Shown one piece after another: positions 25,277 to 36,170 of a stretch of 64,000 bases of DNA; the stretch's first letter is position 1, and each line of letters starts with the position of its first letter. This stretch comes from Metridium senile. Its lineage: Eukaryota > Cnidaria > Anthozoa > Actiniaria > Metridiidae. Below the pieces are notes generated by a model. That model searched no databases, was not told the DNA's origin, and worked only from the letters and a program-made list of their open reading frames with translations. The DNA lies in NCBI GenBank assembly GCA_949775045.1, contig OX459105.1, positions 8,510,547-8,574,546 of the forward strand, read 5' to 3'. A program made the translations under genes and the position numbers.

Positions 25277-26379
25277 TTAAGAGGGCGTCTCAGTAAGAAC
25301 GGACCACTCGGTCTGGGATTCAAAAAACGATTTCCCTTATATTTCTACCATCCAAAGTACTATCTATCCTTATTACAAAACTGGATTTAGAATTGTTCTA
25401 AATGAAATATTTCGGCCGCTAGGCGAATTTGACGAAGCCCAAACTTGTACATTTTTACAGATATTTCCTTGCGTGACACGACTTTAACCGTTGAGTCTAG
25501 ACAACGTCAATCCTTATAAAAATAGCAAATAACAAATAATAGCTACAACTTTATATTCAGGTGTTACTATCATAATTAGATATTTTAGCTCCATTAAAAT
25601 TTTACCACAATAATGTTTTTTTTAATAAAAAGTTTGCATAATTATATGCCGAAGTCAAGTTGTCTAACAACATTCACATTTAAACTAAGTTTTATATTTA
25701 GAAAATCCTCGTCTATTAATCTTGAAACATGATTCTAATACTAAGTTGGATAAAACCTGGATGGCTTTTAAATCTTTTATTTATTTTAACTGAGTTGTTT
25801 TATGAGATTATACAATTGTGCACGATGCAAATATGATTCACCATGGTGCATGTTTTATACTAAATGTGCAAAATAGCGGTGAACTTTTTAATGTTTTAAA
25901 AGTCTGAATTGATATCTAAAGAGAACAAAGCCTTTCGATACAATAATTCGTAAATTATCAATGACTTATTAAATACTGTACATGGCTGTCTTTGCCAGAC
26001 TACTTTTGTCATGAATTATTAGAATATTATTAGAATAACAAAATGTTAATTTTATTGGCTGTTAAGATTCTCAGATCGACTAGTTGGGCTGCTTGTGCAT
26101 AGACTATATACAAATATTTTCACTTAAAAAATTCGAAAGGGTGTTAACAAATACTTACGTGATCCAATTCGACAGTAACATTGAAAATCAACTTCACTGC
26201 TTTTGACATGTCAACATTGATCACTTGGTGATCCTTACAATGCTTTCTTGGTCCACTGTGCTGTTAATAGCGACAGGTTATTGGTGCCCGCCAAAATCGT
26301 ATTAAACTATGTCGATGACTAGGACATATGTGCATATTATTGTGTTGGAAATGTCGTCTAAAACTCCACACGAGTCAGA

Positions 26380-26612
26380 ACTCAAATGGACACGAGAAAA
26401 CACAAGTAAACACGAGTGAACACAAGTGAACACGAGTAAACAAGAGTGAACATGAGTAAACAAGAGTGTACACGAGTGAACACGAATGAATACGAGTGAA
26501 CACGAGTCGGAAGACGAATGAACACGAGGAAACACGAGTAAACACGATTGAACATATGAGTAAACACGAGTGAACACGAGTGAATACGAGTAAACATGAG
26601 AAACCAGTGAAC
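26380..26612. repeat. ACACGAGTGA/ACACGAGTAA minisatellite
   Basis: About 20 imperfect 10-12-base units (cacgagtgaacacgagtaaa). Found in only one arm of the fold-back; the opposite arm has a single gctcgtgtg. Its open frames in several registers are artefacts of the repeat. Confidence 0.8.
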
Positions 26613-27278
26613 ACAAGTAGCAAAAATGAAATATTAAATGAATATGAAAAAAAGAAATGAAAATGAGACAAAGAAAAAAGAAATAACGAAAAAAATAGGT
26701 CCAACTAGACATGAATCTATCAAAGCAAGTGGTATTACTAAAATATTTGAAACATAGAATTAGTTTAATAAACAGAAATCAAAAGAAGAAATAATATGAT
26801 TTTAATGAATTCATAATCAAAATTTATCGTTTCACAATTACGGCACTCCATGCAAATGGACGTTCAGTAAAGTATACAATATAATGTTAATATAATGCAT
26901 CAAAAATTGAACTGGATTACATGTAATGAACTATATAAGATTTGAAATCACAATGTTTAACAAATGTTTAAGGTGACTGGCTACTTTTAGAAATAATGTT
27001 AAACTCCAAAAGACGCTCAAAAGTAGCCAATCACCATAACGTATATAGCTATCAAGTAGCAAAACAGTCAAAATCCGGCTTTGGCTGTGATATAAGACAA
27101 ATCAGGTGCATGGTGTGACATATTACTATTATGTCATGTGTTCTTGTTCAGTCCCATGGATTATTTTAAAATAGGCGTAAACACGTTTATCTATACTTTA
27201 TGGAAACATTGTGATCTCAAACTTTATATAGTTAATTACAATCCAGTTCAATTTTCGATGCATTATATTGACATTATA

Positions 27279-27381
27279 TAGCCTGTGAACGGTTCGAGGG
27301 GATTGGGGAGGGGAAGGGGATAGGAAAGGAAGGGGAAAGGCCCCTTTACCTTCTCAATCCCATTGAGCCGTTCACAGGCTA
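27279..27381. mobile_element. 103-bp MITE with 9-bp target duplication
   Basis: Inverted ends TAGCCTGTGAACGG / CCGTTCACAGGCTA, flanked by GACATTATA on both sides (27270-27278 and 27382-27390). Nine-base duplications suggest a Mutator-like source. A similar AGCCTG terminus occurs near 52379. Confidence 0.7.
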
Positions 27382-28623
27382 GACATTATATTATACTTTT
27401 TAATGTGCATTTGCATACATTTGATACATTCTTGCCTATTTGGGCTTATTTTCGGGGTTTTTTTCGTCACTTTTTTTCATTTCCATTATCTTCTCATTCC
27501 ATTTCTTTCTTTTTTTCATTCATTTTTTCTTTATTATCTTATTTTATTTTTTTCACTCTTGTTCTGGCTCGTGTGGAGTTTTAGACGACATCGGATGTGG
27601 ACGGCACTACTTTTTTTTTAAAAAAAGAAAGAAAAATGGCATCACCGCTATTTAGCACAATTAGGGAAAAACATGCATCATGGTGAATCATATTTGCATC
27701 GTGCACAATTGTATAATCTCATAAAACAACTCAGTTAAAATAAATAAAAGATTTAAAAGCCATCCAGGTTTTATCCAACTTAGTATGAGAATCATGTTTC
27801 AAGATTAATAGACGAGGATTTTCTAAATATAAAACTTAGTTTAAATGTGAATGTTGTTAGACAACTTGACTTCGGCATATAATTATGCAAATTTTTTATT
27901 AAAAAAAAACATTATTGTGGTAAAATTTTAATGGAGCTAAAATATCTAATTATGATAGTAACACCTGAATATAAAGTTGTAGCTATTATTTGTTATTTGC
28001 TATTTTTTAATACGATTGACGTTGTCTAGACTCAACGGTTAAAGTCGTGTGACGCAAGGAAATATCTGTAAAAATGTACAAGTTTGGGCTTCGTCAAATT
28101 CTTTAAAACGCAATGTGCCACACATTTTATTGCACAGAACTACTAAATAGCATCTCATCTCAAGGTAGAATGCTGTTTCATATCGGGGATAGGTTGCACT
28201 TTTGAGAAATTTGCAATTTTCTAGACCCGTTAATCTTTGCTTTTCGTGTCACGCATAAAGTAGTCTCGATAAATTTAAATAACTTTTCGTAATTTGTACA
28301 TCCTAAAGAAATATTTTGCTTTTTCTAGTCAGAAGAGACATCAAACCATAGTTTAGACCCCAAAAATAAGTTTTCATTTCAAGAAAAAGCCGAGAAAACG
28401 GACTTTGAAAGAAGGCCTCTGCGAACTTGAAAATCAGTGTCCTTCGGCGGTTTTTGGGTTGATGTACGAAAATTCGCCTAGCGGCCGAAATATTTCATTT
28501 AGAACAATTCTAAGTCCAGTTTTGTAATAAGGATAGATAGTACTTTGGATGGTAGAAATATAAGGGAAATCGTTTTTTGGATCCCGGACCGAGTGGTCCG
28601 TTCTTACTGAGACGCCCTCTTAA

Positions 28624-29564
28624 GGTAGTACCGGATACTTGGATTTCTTCAATGAATTTTTTTATAAATCCTGTCATTTATAGATCATTGTTAGGCAAGT
28701 CAAAAAACGTGAAAAAAAATTGGGGTCACCGTATTGGTTATAGAGTTATAAGATATAGTAAAAGTAGGTTTTTGCAATAATTTGCGGTGATTTGCTCAAA
28801 AGTACCTATTCAAAGCAGTCAAGAGAATGCGAACGTATTCTGTTAGGAAAAGCATTGTATTATATCAAACGATAGATCTAAGGGTTATCTAACATTTCCT
28901 GTCATAAAAATCATTGAATCATTTCCAAATATGGGTATAAGTGAGCCATAGAAGCACAATTATACGCCAATTACGCACACTACATGTGTATAGAGTTGTA
29001 CCATTTGTAAAATTTCAGAAAATCCAATCAATGAATATTTTATTTTTTATTCTAAATCGTAAGAGTAGTAAATGCAGTCTTGAATAAAAAGAAAAAAAAT
29101 GGGGGTCCCCGTACTAATAGGCGAGTTATAAGCGACCGAATCCATTTTTTTGTTAAAAAAAACACGGCAACGGTCCGCGCGGGACTGGGTTCTAGTACTT
29201 TAAACATCTGCTTGAAACTTGTCAAATTATCCTTGTCATCTCCAGAAACCCTAAAACCTATTTTGTATTAGTTTTACGACTAAAGACGTCAAAATCATAT
29301 TTTATCTATTCATTTTTACAAAGTTGTAAATTTTTTGTTTTGAGACAAAACAGCGACCTTGTCAGGTAGTGAAAATCTGAGCATGTTTCGAAAAATGTCC
29401 CATTTCACCTCCAAAGTTGCATGAAATGACATAATACTTTCTTAAGTTATAGATAAGGATTGAAATTAAAATATTATTTAGATAAATTTTCAAAAAAACG
29501 CAAATAAATGATGGAAAACGAGATGCGCGAAATGGATGCGCAGTAGCAAGTATCCGGTACTACC
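28624..29564. mobile_element. 941-bp TTAA element abutting the fold-back
   Basis: Inverted ends GGTAGTACCGGATACTTG / CAAGTATCCGGTACTACC with TTAA at 28620-28623 and 29565-29568. It shares its left TTAA with the right TTAA of the 3.3-kb element. Different termini, so a different family. No ORF of note. Confidence 0.75.
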
Positions 29565-29569
29565 TTAAG

Positions 29570-31270
29570 CGGGAAATTCAAAATTCAAAGTTCATAGAAT
29601 GGGCTTCCTGTGTCCTTTTGAAATTTTCTAAGTGACCTAATACGTTCGAATTATTCTATGCTGAGCGTAAGCGGGCGCTTCAATTTTAAATATATCAACT
29701 GCACCAGAAGCGCTTGGTACTTCTAAACAAACTTATAGTAGTTTGGTTTTGATAAATTGATTTATTACGATAGAAATTCGAGGATAATTCTGGACTGCCA
29801 GTAGACCGCTGGTCATAATATCGCGGACGTAAAATGTCCTAGATTTCTGGTAATGGTTTTGCTGTCTCAACCATGCATATTTATAGACAACTAAAATGTC
29901 TATAAATACTAATAAATACTGATAAATACTGATACATACTGATAACCATAAGATGTACAGCTCAAACCGGATAAAAAGTACCGGAACTGGTTAATCATAA
30001 GCACTGATATAAAAACCTTTTGAGCAAATTTGCCGTGGGAAAGTTCCCGATGAAATGGAGGAACTACTCCAAATACTGATAACAAAGTAAAAAGAACATT
30101 TTCCCGGATTGTATGCTGACGAACACCCGAAAGCAGTAAACAAAGCACCACACACCAAAGCAGTTAATCCCGTAGTAGCTCTTTGTAAACAAAAAGGGGT
30201 TTCTTTTCCCGGAAGGAATTCTATCAAACAGCGTGGCTTCAACTAGCGCTCGTGAGCATACAGAGACACTGGCGACAATTCAGATGATAACGGTATTTCT
30301 CCTTTATTCAAGGCAGTGAGCATTAACTGCAAATGAACAATAAATATCACATATACTGTCCAATTATTAAACTTCTGATTACAGAGATGCAATTTACAAT
30401 GAGTCGTTTTAGTTGTGTTTTACATTCAAATCGGAATATCATCAAACTTTATCCACTGTTTATTTTTATAATTTACATAGCATGGCCGCCAAAGTCAATG
30501 CAAAAAGTAAACAAGCCTATTCTTTGGATTTCAAATTGCAAGAGATAAAAATCAGTTAGTAGTGACCTGTTTTGTTGACAGTGCAAATATTTTCTGCATT
30601 TGATACCCGTATAATTAGCTATAGGAAATGGATATATCCAGTATATCCATAAACCCGCGCATATCTAGTGCGGGTATTTGCTTGAGGCTTGCGTGCACAG
30701 CTACATGAACATTGTCTCTTAAAAAGTCTCGATATTCGATACTTTTCAAGACAGTCTTTTACTGAAACACTAATTCTGCAGAGTTTAAGATAAACAAGGA
30801 TACATCCGACATCGTCCAGCCATTCGCCTTCTACTTCATCTCCCAAAAAATGATGAGTAGCACAATAGAATAATAAGGTCGCCATAAAAAAGAACAGGTC
30901 GGCCATCCGGTTGAAAGCAAATACAATTTATAAATGCTGGGCAATCATGAATATTTTCAGGCGTTAACTTTTCAACGGAAGGTCTAACCTTTCTTTTCCA
31001 AGACTATTTGCCTTCTTGTATGCAGTTTTGGATCGCTCGATTTAACTCTTGCTTACTTGTACCTACGGGCCGGCAACAAAATAAAAAAATAAATCACTTT
31101 TTTAACGTCTCAATTGTTTAGCTGGACACGTTCGCTCTACTAATTGGAAAGACTCAGATACACACTCACTCCCTCTACGTTAAGTATTTTGCACACAACT
31201 CGACTGTTCATTTTTGCGGAGGGAGGAAAACCGGATAACCCGGAGAAAAACCCTCTTGGTATAGGAGAGA
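29570..31270. other. Intergenic, no gene recognised
   Basis: Contains a short run of ctgataaatact-type units near 29900-29945 and two unrecognised reverse-strand ORFs of 80-95 codons (29909-30242, 30619-30906) with no family match that I can see. Confidence 0.35.
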
Positions 31271-31500
31271 ACATTAGAATATGACCGTTTTGTAATTGGC
31301 CGAGAGGCGTCGCTGTTAATCCGGATTAAAAAAACAGAAATGAAACAAATTTGGCTTTGAAAACCAGATCACCTCCATATGCAAATCATGCTTCTTCCCA
31401 ATTATAATCATTTGGAAAATCCGAAAATATATTTTTGAAGCCGTTGAAACTGTTGTTCATGCATTAATTTATCTAGACTTGACTTCTGTTATTCTCTGTC

Positions 31501-31910
31501 ATATGGGATGCCTAAACACTTAATTCAAAAGCTAAAGCGAATTCAAAATGCAGCAACAAGTTTTGTATCCTGCTGTCACAAATATGATTATATAACTCCT
31601 ATTCTCTATCACACTTGCTGCCTGTGGAACAACGAATTGATTACAAGATACTATTATTAACTTTCAAGGCTTTGAACGGCCGTGCTCCCTCATATCCTTA
31701 GTAAACTCGCGAAACCATGTGTGCCAGCTCGTCAACTAAGATCGCAATCATCCAATCTTTTAATCAAAGGTTTTTCCAAACTTAAATCGTATGGAGAAAG
31801 AGCCTTCTCAAATGCTACGTCAGAACTAAGGAATACCCTTACTGCACATATGAGGTCATGCAGAGATATTTCGTGTTTTTAAGCGCGAGCTTAAAGCCCA
31901 CCTTTTAAAA
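31501..31910 (+). pseudogene. LINE reverse-transcriptase C-terminal relic upstream of lectin copy 2
   Basis: Frames (with shifts) read KLKRIQNAATSFVSC, YDYITPIL, VEQRIDYKILLLTFKALNGR, APSYLSKLAKP, RAFSNATSELRNTL and match the end of CR1/L2-like reverse transcriptases. Stops and frameshifts show it is dead. The same relic lies before lectin copy 3, so it predates that duplication. Confidence 0.75.
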
Positions 31911-31980
31911 ACACTTGCACTAACTGATATCTTTTTTTATGCAAAATTAAATTATATATATTGTAAATTGAAATATAAAA

Positions 31981-32048
31981 TATATAAAATTCTTTTTGTC
32001 AATGTATAGGTCAGTACTAAATCAACCAATCAAGCATCCCTTTTACTA
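31981..32048 (+). promoter_or_regulatory. Possible core promoter of lectin copy 2
   Basis: A tatataaaat stretch lies about 65 bp before the ATG and a CCAAT box lies at 32026-32030. The CCAAT sequence and the bases around it are also present before copy 3 (52981-52985), but the TATA-like stretch is weaker there. The untranslated leader would be very short; an upstream leader exon is an alternative. Confidence 0.25.
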
Positions 32049-32357
32049 ATGGGACTTGTGAGCCTTTCTGCTGCATTCTGTGCATGCCTGGTTATACTCG
32101 TCGAAAGCCAACAATGCACAAAACCGTCCTATTTTTCGCGACATCTGGGTTACCAGCTGTATGGTCATGTGATGTCCAAGATGACTAAACCAGACGTTTG
32201 GTCCTGTGTTCGTGGATGTGTTGAAACACCAGGCTGTCTGTCTATCAATGTCTACAATACTGGAGGCTTGGTACTCTGTGAACTTAACAAAAACAACTTG
32301 CATGGCAGTCCAGGGAACCTCATCCCAAGCACTCTTGATGGAGAATATTTCGAAATA
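32049..32357 (+). CDS. Signal peptide and PAN domain exon, copy 2
   Basis: 103 codons ending ...GEYFEI, followed directly by a gtgagt donor (phase 0). The hydrophobic leader is followed by SQQCTK, with cleavage likely just before the glutamines. The frame runs on to 32408 in unspliced form, but the matching exon in copy 3 diverges after the donor, which supports splicing there. Confidence 0.85.
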
Positions 32358-32407
32358 GTGAGTACACGCACATTGTGTGACGTCAAAATTACTATGAATA
32401 ATTGTTA

Positions 32408-32446
<39 letters not shown>

Positions 32447-35400
32447 CAAACTCTTTATTTCAATTCAAAGCAATCATTCTCCGATATATATATATATATA
32501 TATCAATTCTGAGGACCATATATTGTTTTGTTATATAATATATATATATCTTATTTCAAACACTAAAAAGAACCATGCAGCTAGCCAATTTCGAAGAAAA
32601 AAAATATGCTTATTTGCCATGTTCTAATTTAACCGGTTGGCTGGGTTCGAGTTTCCAAAGTAAATAATGCATGTGATGTTTGAAAATTCAGTCTTAAGCA
32701 GTTTCACTCTGTCTGGAAAAATATACGTTCCAGGTTATCGAACCAATCAGATTTTAAATCATGACATGCATATTTACAATGGATTGTTCTTGTTATTACT
32801 AGGTATCCAACCATTGGGCTAATGCGTGCTTTCAGAAAGGTAAGTTTAGGAATATTTTTTTTCATAACTTGCAAAACAACACTGATAATTAATTTATTGT
32901 TATTACCGTTTTCAAAAATTTTCGGCTCTAAATTTTAAAATATATGTCAGTTCAATATATATATATTTTTTTTTTTCCGTGCGTGAGCGGGCGGTATCCT
33001 ACCAAATCCTGCAATTTGATTGGTTCCGCGAGCGGGCGGCTTTTTCCTATATCTTGACCACGGTCACGGTATCCACAGGTATCCAAATAGCTTGCAAAAT
33101 TTTAACGACTGTTTTAACGACTTAACGGAAATTTTTCAATCAAAGACAACATTTTTAATCATCAAATTACTTTTCTAGAGTCTTGGAACATAAACTAAAT
33201 AGCCAGGCAATTTCAAAACAGGTATTAATGAGATTTATTTTCAATTTCACGGGTAGTTTGCAAACTTCAACCTAAAGTTCACACTATAAAATTAAATACA
33301 AATATAAACCGAAAAAAAATACTAATAGCTGGTGGTTTGTGATTCAAAAACTCGCAGCTTTGAACATGTTCATTGCAGTGTCAGTGTATTCCTTCGTCTC
33401 TTAAAATATAGTTAAAAGTTTGAGATTTTTATTAGTCATCTTCGGCGATTTTGCAAAAACTTTACTAAAATAGATTTGTATTTTTTTAGCCGTTTCTTCA
33501 AAACTTATTTTTAACTGACAACGTTTAAAAGAAAAACACATACCTAACCATGACTTGTAATTAAGAGTCGGCTTTTGAGGTAATTTTTTTGGCGGTTTAA
33601 CTTTCATAAACAACATCTTCGGTTGTTTTTTTCCTTCGTCGATGAATCCATTGCCGATCCATTGCCGAATTTCACGTGTAATGTCCTTACTTCTTCATCG
33701 GTAGATTTAGTAGAGAACTATGTTTAGATTTGTGTATATGTGCTCCCTAACAGACTTGAATTGATCATCGAAAAACAAGTTATTTTATCACCACGATGTT
33801 GATTGAAATGATGGTACGTTTGACTCGTTTCTTGATCACGTGTTTGCCGATGTAAAATTTCACAGGTAACCCGTAAACATATTATCATGGAAGACAGAAA
33901 AATAAACCATTACGTTATCTCTGTTATATAATTATGTTTTGTTTACGATCAAAATTAACCAAAATTTATATCAATGACGATCTATATATATTTCTCATTG
34001 TAATACCAAATAGAGAAATCAAATGAGCTCGCGCGTTAATTTTTTTTCAGTTAATAATAATATTTTTTAACTCCATGTTAACCAAAACTAATGCAAAAAA
34101 AATAAAAAGGTTATTTACCGGCCTAGGTCGGTCCGGATAGGGAAAAACTGTGCCCTTGGTCTTGAATTTACGGCCCTCGGCCTATATATTTAAAGGTTGC
34201 CATCATTAAGAAATTAAAAACAAAACATTATTGTGTACTAAGTAAATCTTTTAGAGGGAACTATCCAATCAGCGCAAAGTGAATATGCACAACTTGGTAG
34301 AGTAACCCCAAGGGGGGAATATTAGTGAGTTAGTTTTAGCCTGACTGGGAAAGGGAGCTTTTAATGATTTTCTAAACCATCGAAAACTGCATAAAATGTT
34401 GAAAAAATCTATAAAGACTTTGCACTTAAAAGAAATGAGGCTGATAAATAAGTTTTAAAAGTTTAAACATAATTTTCTTAAATCTTGGTGTCAAAAGCAG
34501 ATTTGATTAAAAGTACAAGTTACCCCTCCCTTTAATACCTTTTTGTACAAAGCGAGTTTTTTTTTTAGTCGTTTCCTTTAGTCGCGTTCCTTCGAAGGAC
34601 ATTGTTGAAGCGAGCATTTTCATCACAATATCATAACATTATTCACTTCACATTCTGGCCAGTCGGGGCTTGTTCTTCATCCATGAATGGACTTTAATTT
34701 TTTGTGTGAAATTACACTTCATTTCGACGCCGAACGCCGAACGATTGTCTGTTCGAAAGAAGCTCGTTAAAACTTATATATTTGTAATTAATTCTGTCAA
34801 ATCTGTCTTATATTATTGCCTTGTTTATCGCTTGCGAATTCATAAGTTTAATTTGACAAAATTGGCTCTGTTTGTAGGGCAACGTTGTTTCGCAAAATGG
34901 AGCATTTGACTGCAGCTTGTTTAAATTTTGCAGATTGCTCAATGCTGCCAATTGTGAAGGCTCGGTTACAAAATATTAACTTAGTAGGGATTAAATTAAC
35001 ATATGAATTTAATACAGTCTAGACGTCAAATTACAAAACTGAAGAGTTACTAATTTGTATGTGTTTTGTTTTTCATTAGGTGGTTGGTATAGAAACCTGA
35101 CCTTCGCATATAAGTTTGTAGATGAGTCATTGACCAACCAACAAGCTCGTCAGCGGTGTAAAGAATTGTCTGCAGGAGCAGATCTACTGTCTATTCGAGA
35201 CAAAGAAGAGGAGCAAGTCATCGATGACTACCTCAAAGGTTAACACTTTTACAAAGAAAAAGGTTTTCATTGGGTCATTTTTCACGGACGGTCGCCGTAT
35301 AATGTTTTGTTTTAAACAAAACTGACGTCAATATTTAGTGTATTCACCCATCTTTGTAAGTAAAATACAAAGGAATTTACTAGATGTGAATACCTCGAAA

Positions 35401-36170
35401 AAATACAAAATACAATAGCTTGTAATTAAGCTCTATTGTGATCACTGTTTGGTTGAGACATGAACGAACGTCAATAACGATCGAACATGAAATGTTACAA
35501 TTGTAATAAACCGTATAACAGAGGTTAAGGCTGCAATGGTTGTGATCATCTGTAAGCGATTCAGTTTCTGTCAATTGTTGCGATCACGATCGCTATCGGT
35601 GCTATGCATTGTGGGCTTCATTCACGATCGCAGAAATATATTCACATGTAGCCGTGCATAATGAACACAAAATATGAAAAAGAAAGTGTTTTTAAAAGAG
35701 AAAACAAATATTATGTTCATTATTTTGATAAAAGCTTGTCTTGTGTGAGGCTACATTTTAAAATGATACAAGAGCCCAAAAATATGCTATTAAATATCAA
35801 ATATATGTTTTAATCATCGCAAAGTGTTAGATGAATATCAAATGGCAGAGTTTGCTAGTAATTACGAAATGGATATGATAGTAATTTTATTAAATAGCTC
35901 ACTTTGCCCGCGATGGGATCAATTTGACTCATCAATGTATTTTTTCCAGGTTTTAGCAATCTGCCGATTGTATGGTTGGGCCTCAATGATATTGCTAAAG
36001 AAGGGACCTTTGTGTGGTTTGATGGCACCAAATCCAGCTACCGAAATTGGAGCCCAGGAGAGCCAAGTTTATCGCATTCCAGCGAAAACTGTGTTCAAAA
36101 GAATGGGAAGTGGAATGATGTATTCTGTTTGAACAACCAGAAATTTGTTTGCAAAGTATTTTGTTTGTAG
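32049..36170 (+). CDS. Secreted PAN-domain C-type lectin, copy 2
   Basis: Exons 32049-32357, 32803-32839, 35080-35238 and 35950-36170 join into an open frame of about 241 residues. Residues 1-21 (MGLVSLSAAFCACLVILVES) form a signal peptide. Roughly residues 22-103 form a PAN/apple domain with the cysteine pattern CT...VWSCVRGCVETPGC...LCEL. Roughly 108-241 form a long-form C-type lectin domain with WLGLNDI, FVWFDG, WND and the closing cysteines. PAN domains mediate protein or carbohydrate contacts, so a secreted recognition or adhesion role is likely. EPS replaces the usual EPN/QPD tripeptide, so Ca-dependent sugar binding may be altered. The start is the first ATG, in the same context as copy 3. 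A LINE relic ends just upstream. Gene structure is confident; ligand and function are not. Confidence 0.85.
32411..32447. repeat. AGTA microsatellite
   Basis: Nine units of gtaa just after the PAN exon of lectin copy 2, in intron 1. Confidence 0.85.
32803..32839 (+). CDS. 37-nt linker exon, copy 2
   Basis: Encodes VSNHWANACFQK plus one base between ttactag and gtaagt. It joins the phase-0 PAN exon to the phase-1 lectin exon and is too short to find by ORF length alone. Confidence 0.78.
32840..35079. other. Intron 2 of lectin copy 2
   Basis: AT-rich intron with short TA runs and no nested gene recognised. In copy 3 the same intron is only about 250 bp, so about 2 kb has been gained here or lost there. 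Confidence 0.5.
35080..35238 (+). CDS. C-type lectin domain exon A, copy 2
   Basis: Starts after tttcattag and ends before gttaac. Encodes GWYRNLTFAYKFVDES, the helix with A-R-Q-R-C, then SIRDKEEEQV. The polypyrimidine tract before the acceptor is well formed. Confidence 0.83.
35950..36170 (+). CDS. C-type lectin domain exon B, copy 2
   Basis: Starts after ttttttccag. Encodes GFSNLPIVWLGLNDIAKEG, FVWFDGTKSSYRNW, EPS, the ENC and WND segments and VCKVFCL before TAG. It is nine nucleotides shorter than the same exon in copies 1 and 3 because the loop after the EPS position is shorter. Confidence 0.85.

Larger units (their letters stand above)
25281..28619. mobile_element. 3.3-kb TTAA-flanked fold-back transposon
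   Basis: Starts GAGGGCGTCTCAGTAAGAAC and ends with the reverse complement; TTAA lies at 25277-25280 and 28620-28623. The left arm 25281-25890 pairs with 27650-28619 (with a ~370-bp extra segment at about 28100-28465), 26341-26380 with 27560-27605, 26640-26690 with 27480-27540, and 26850-26960 with 27190-27420. Unpaired additions are about 25890-26340, the minisatellite at 26380-26610, and a 103-bp MITE at 27279. No transposase frame. Confidence 0.75.

Noticed and set aside
26302..26712. Reverse-strand ORFs of 71-136 codons with repeated VFTRVHSC
   Set aside because: They cover the ACACGAGT minisatellite and are open in three registers, as expected of a repeat.
35824..36132. 102-codon ORF across the start of lectin exon B
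   Set aside because: It is in another frame and overlaps the acceptor; the spliced lectin frame is supported by two paralogues.
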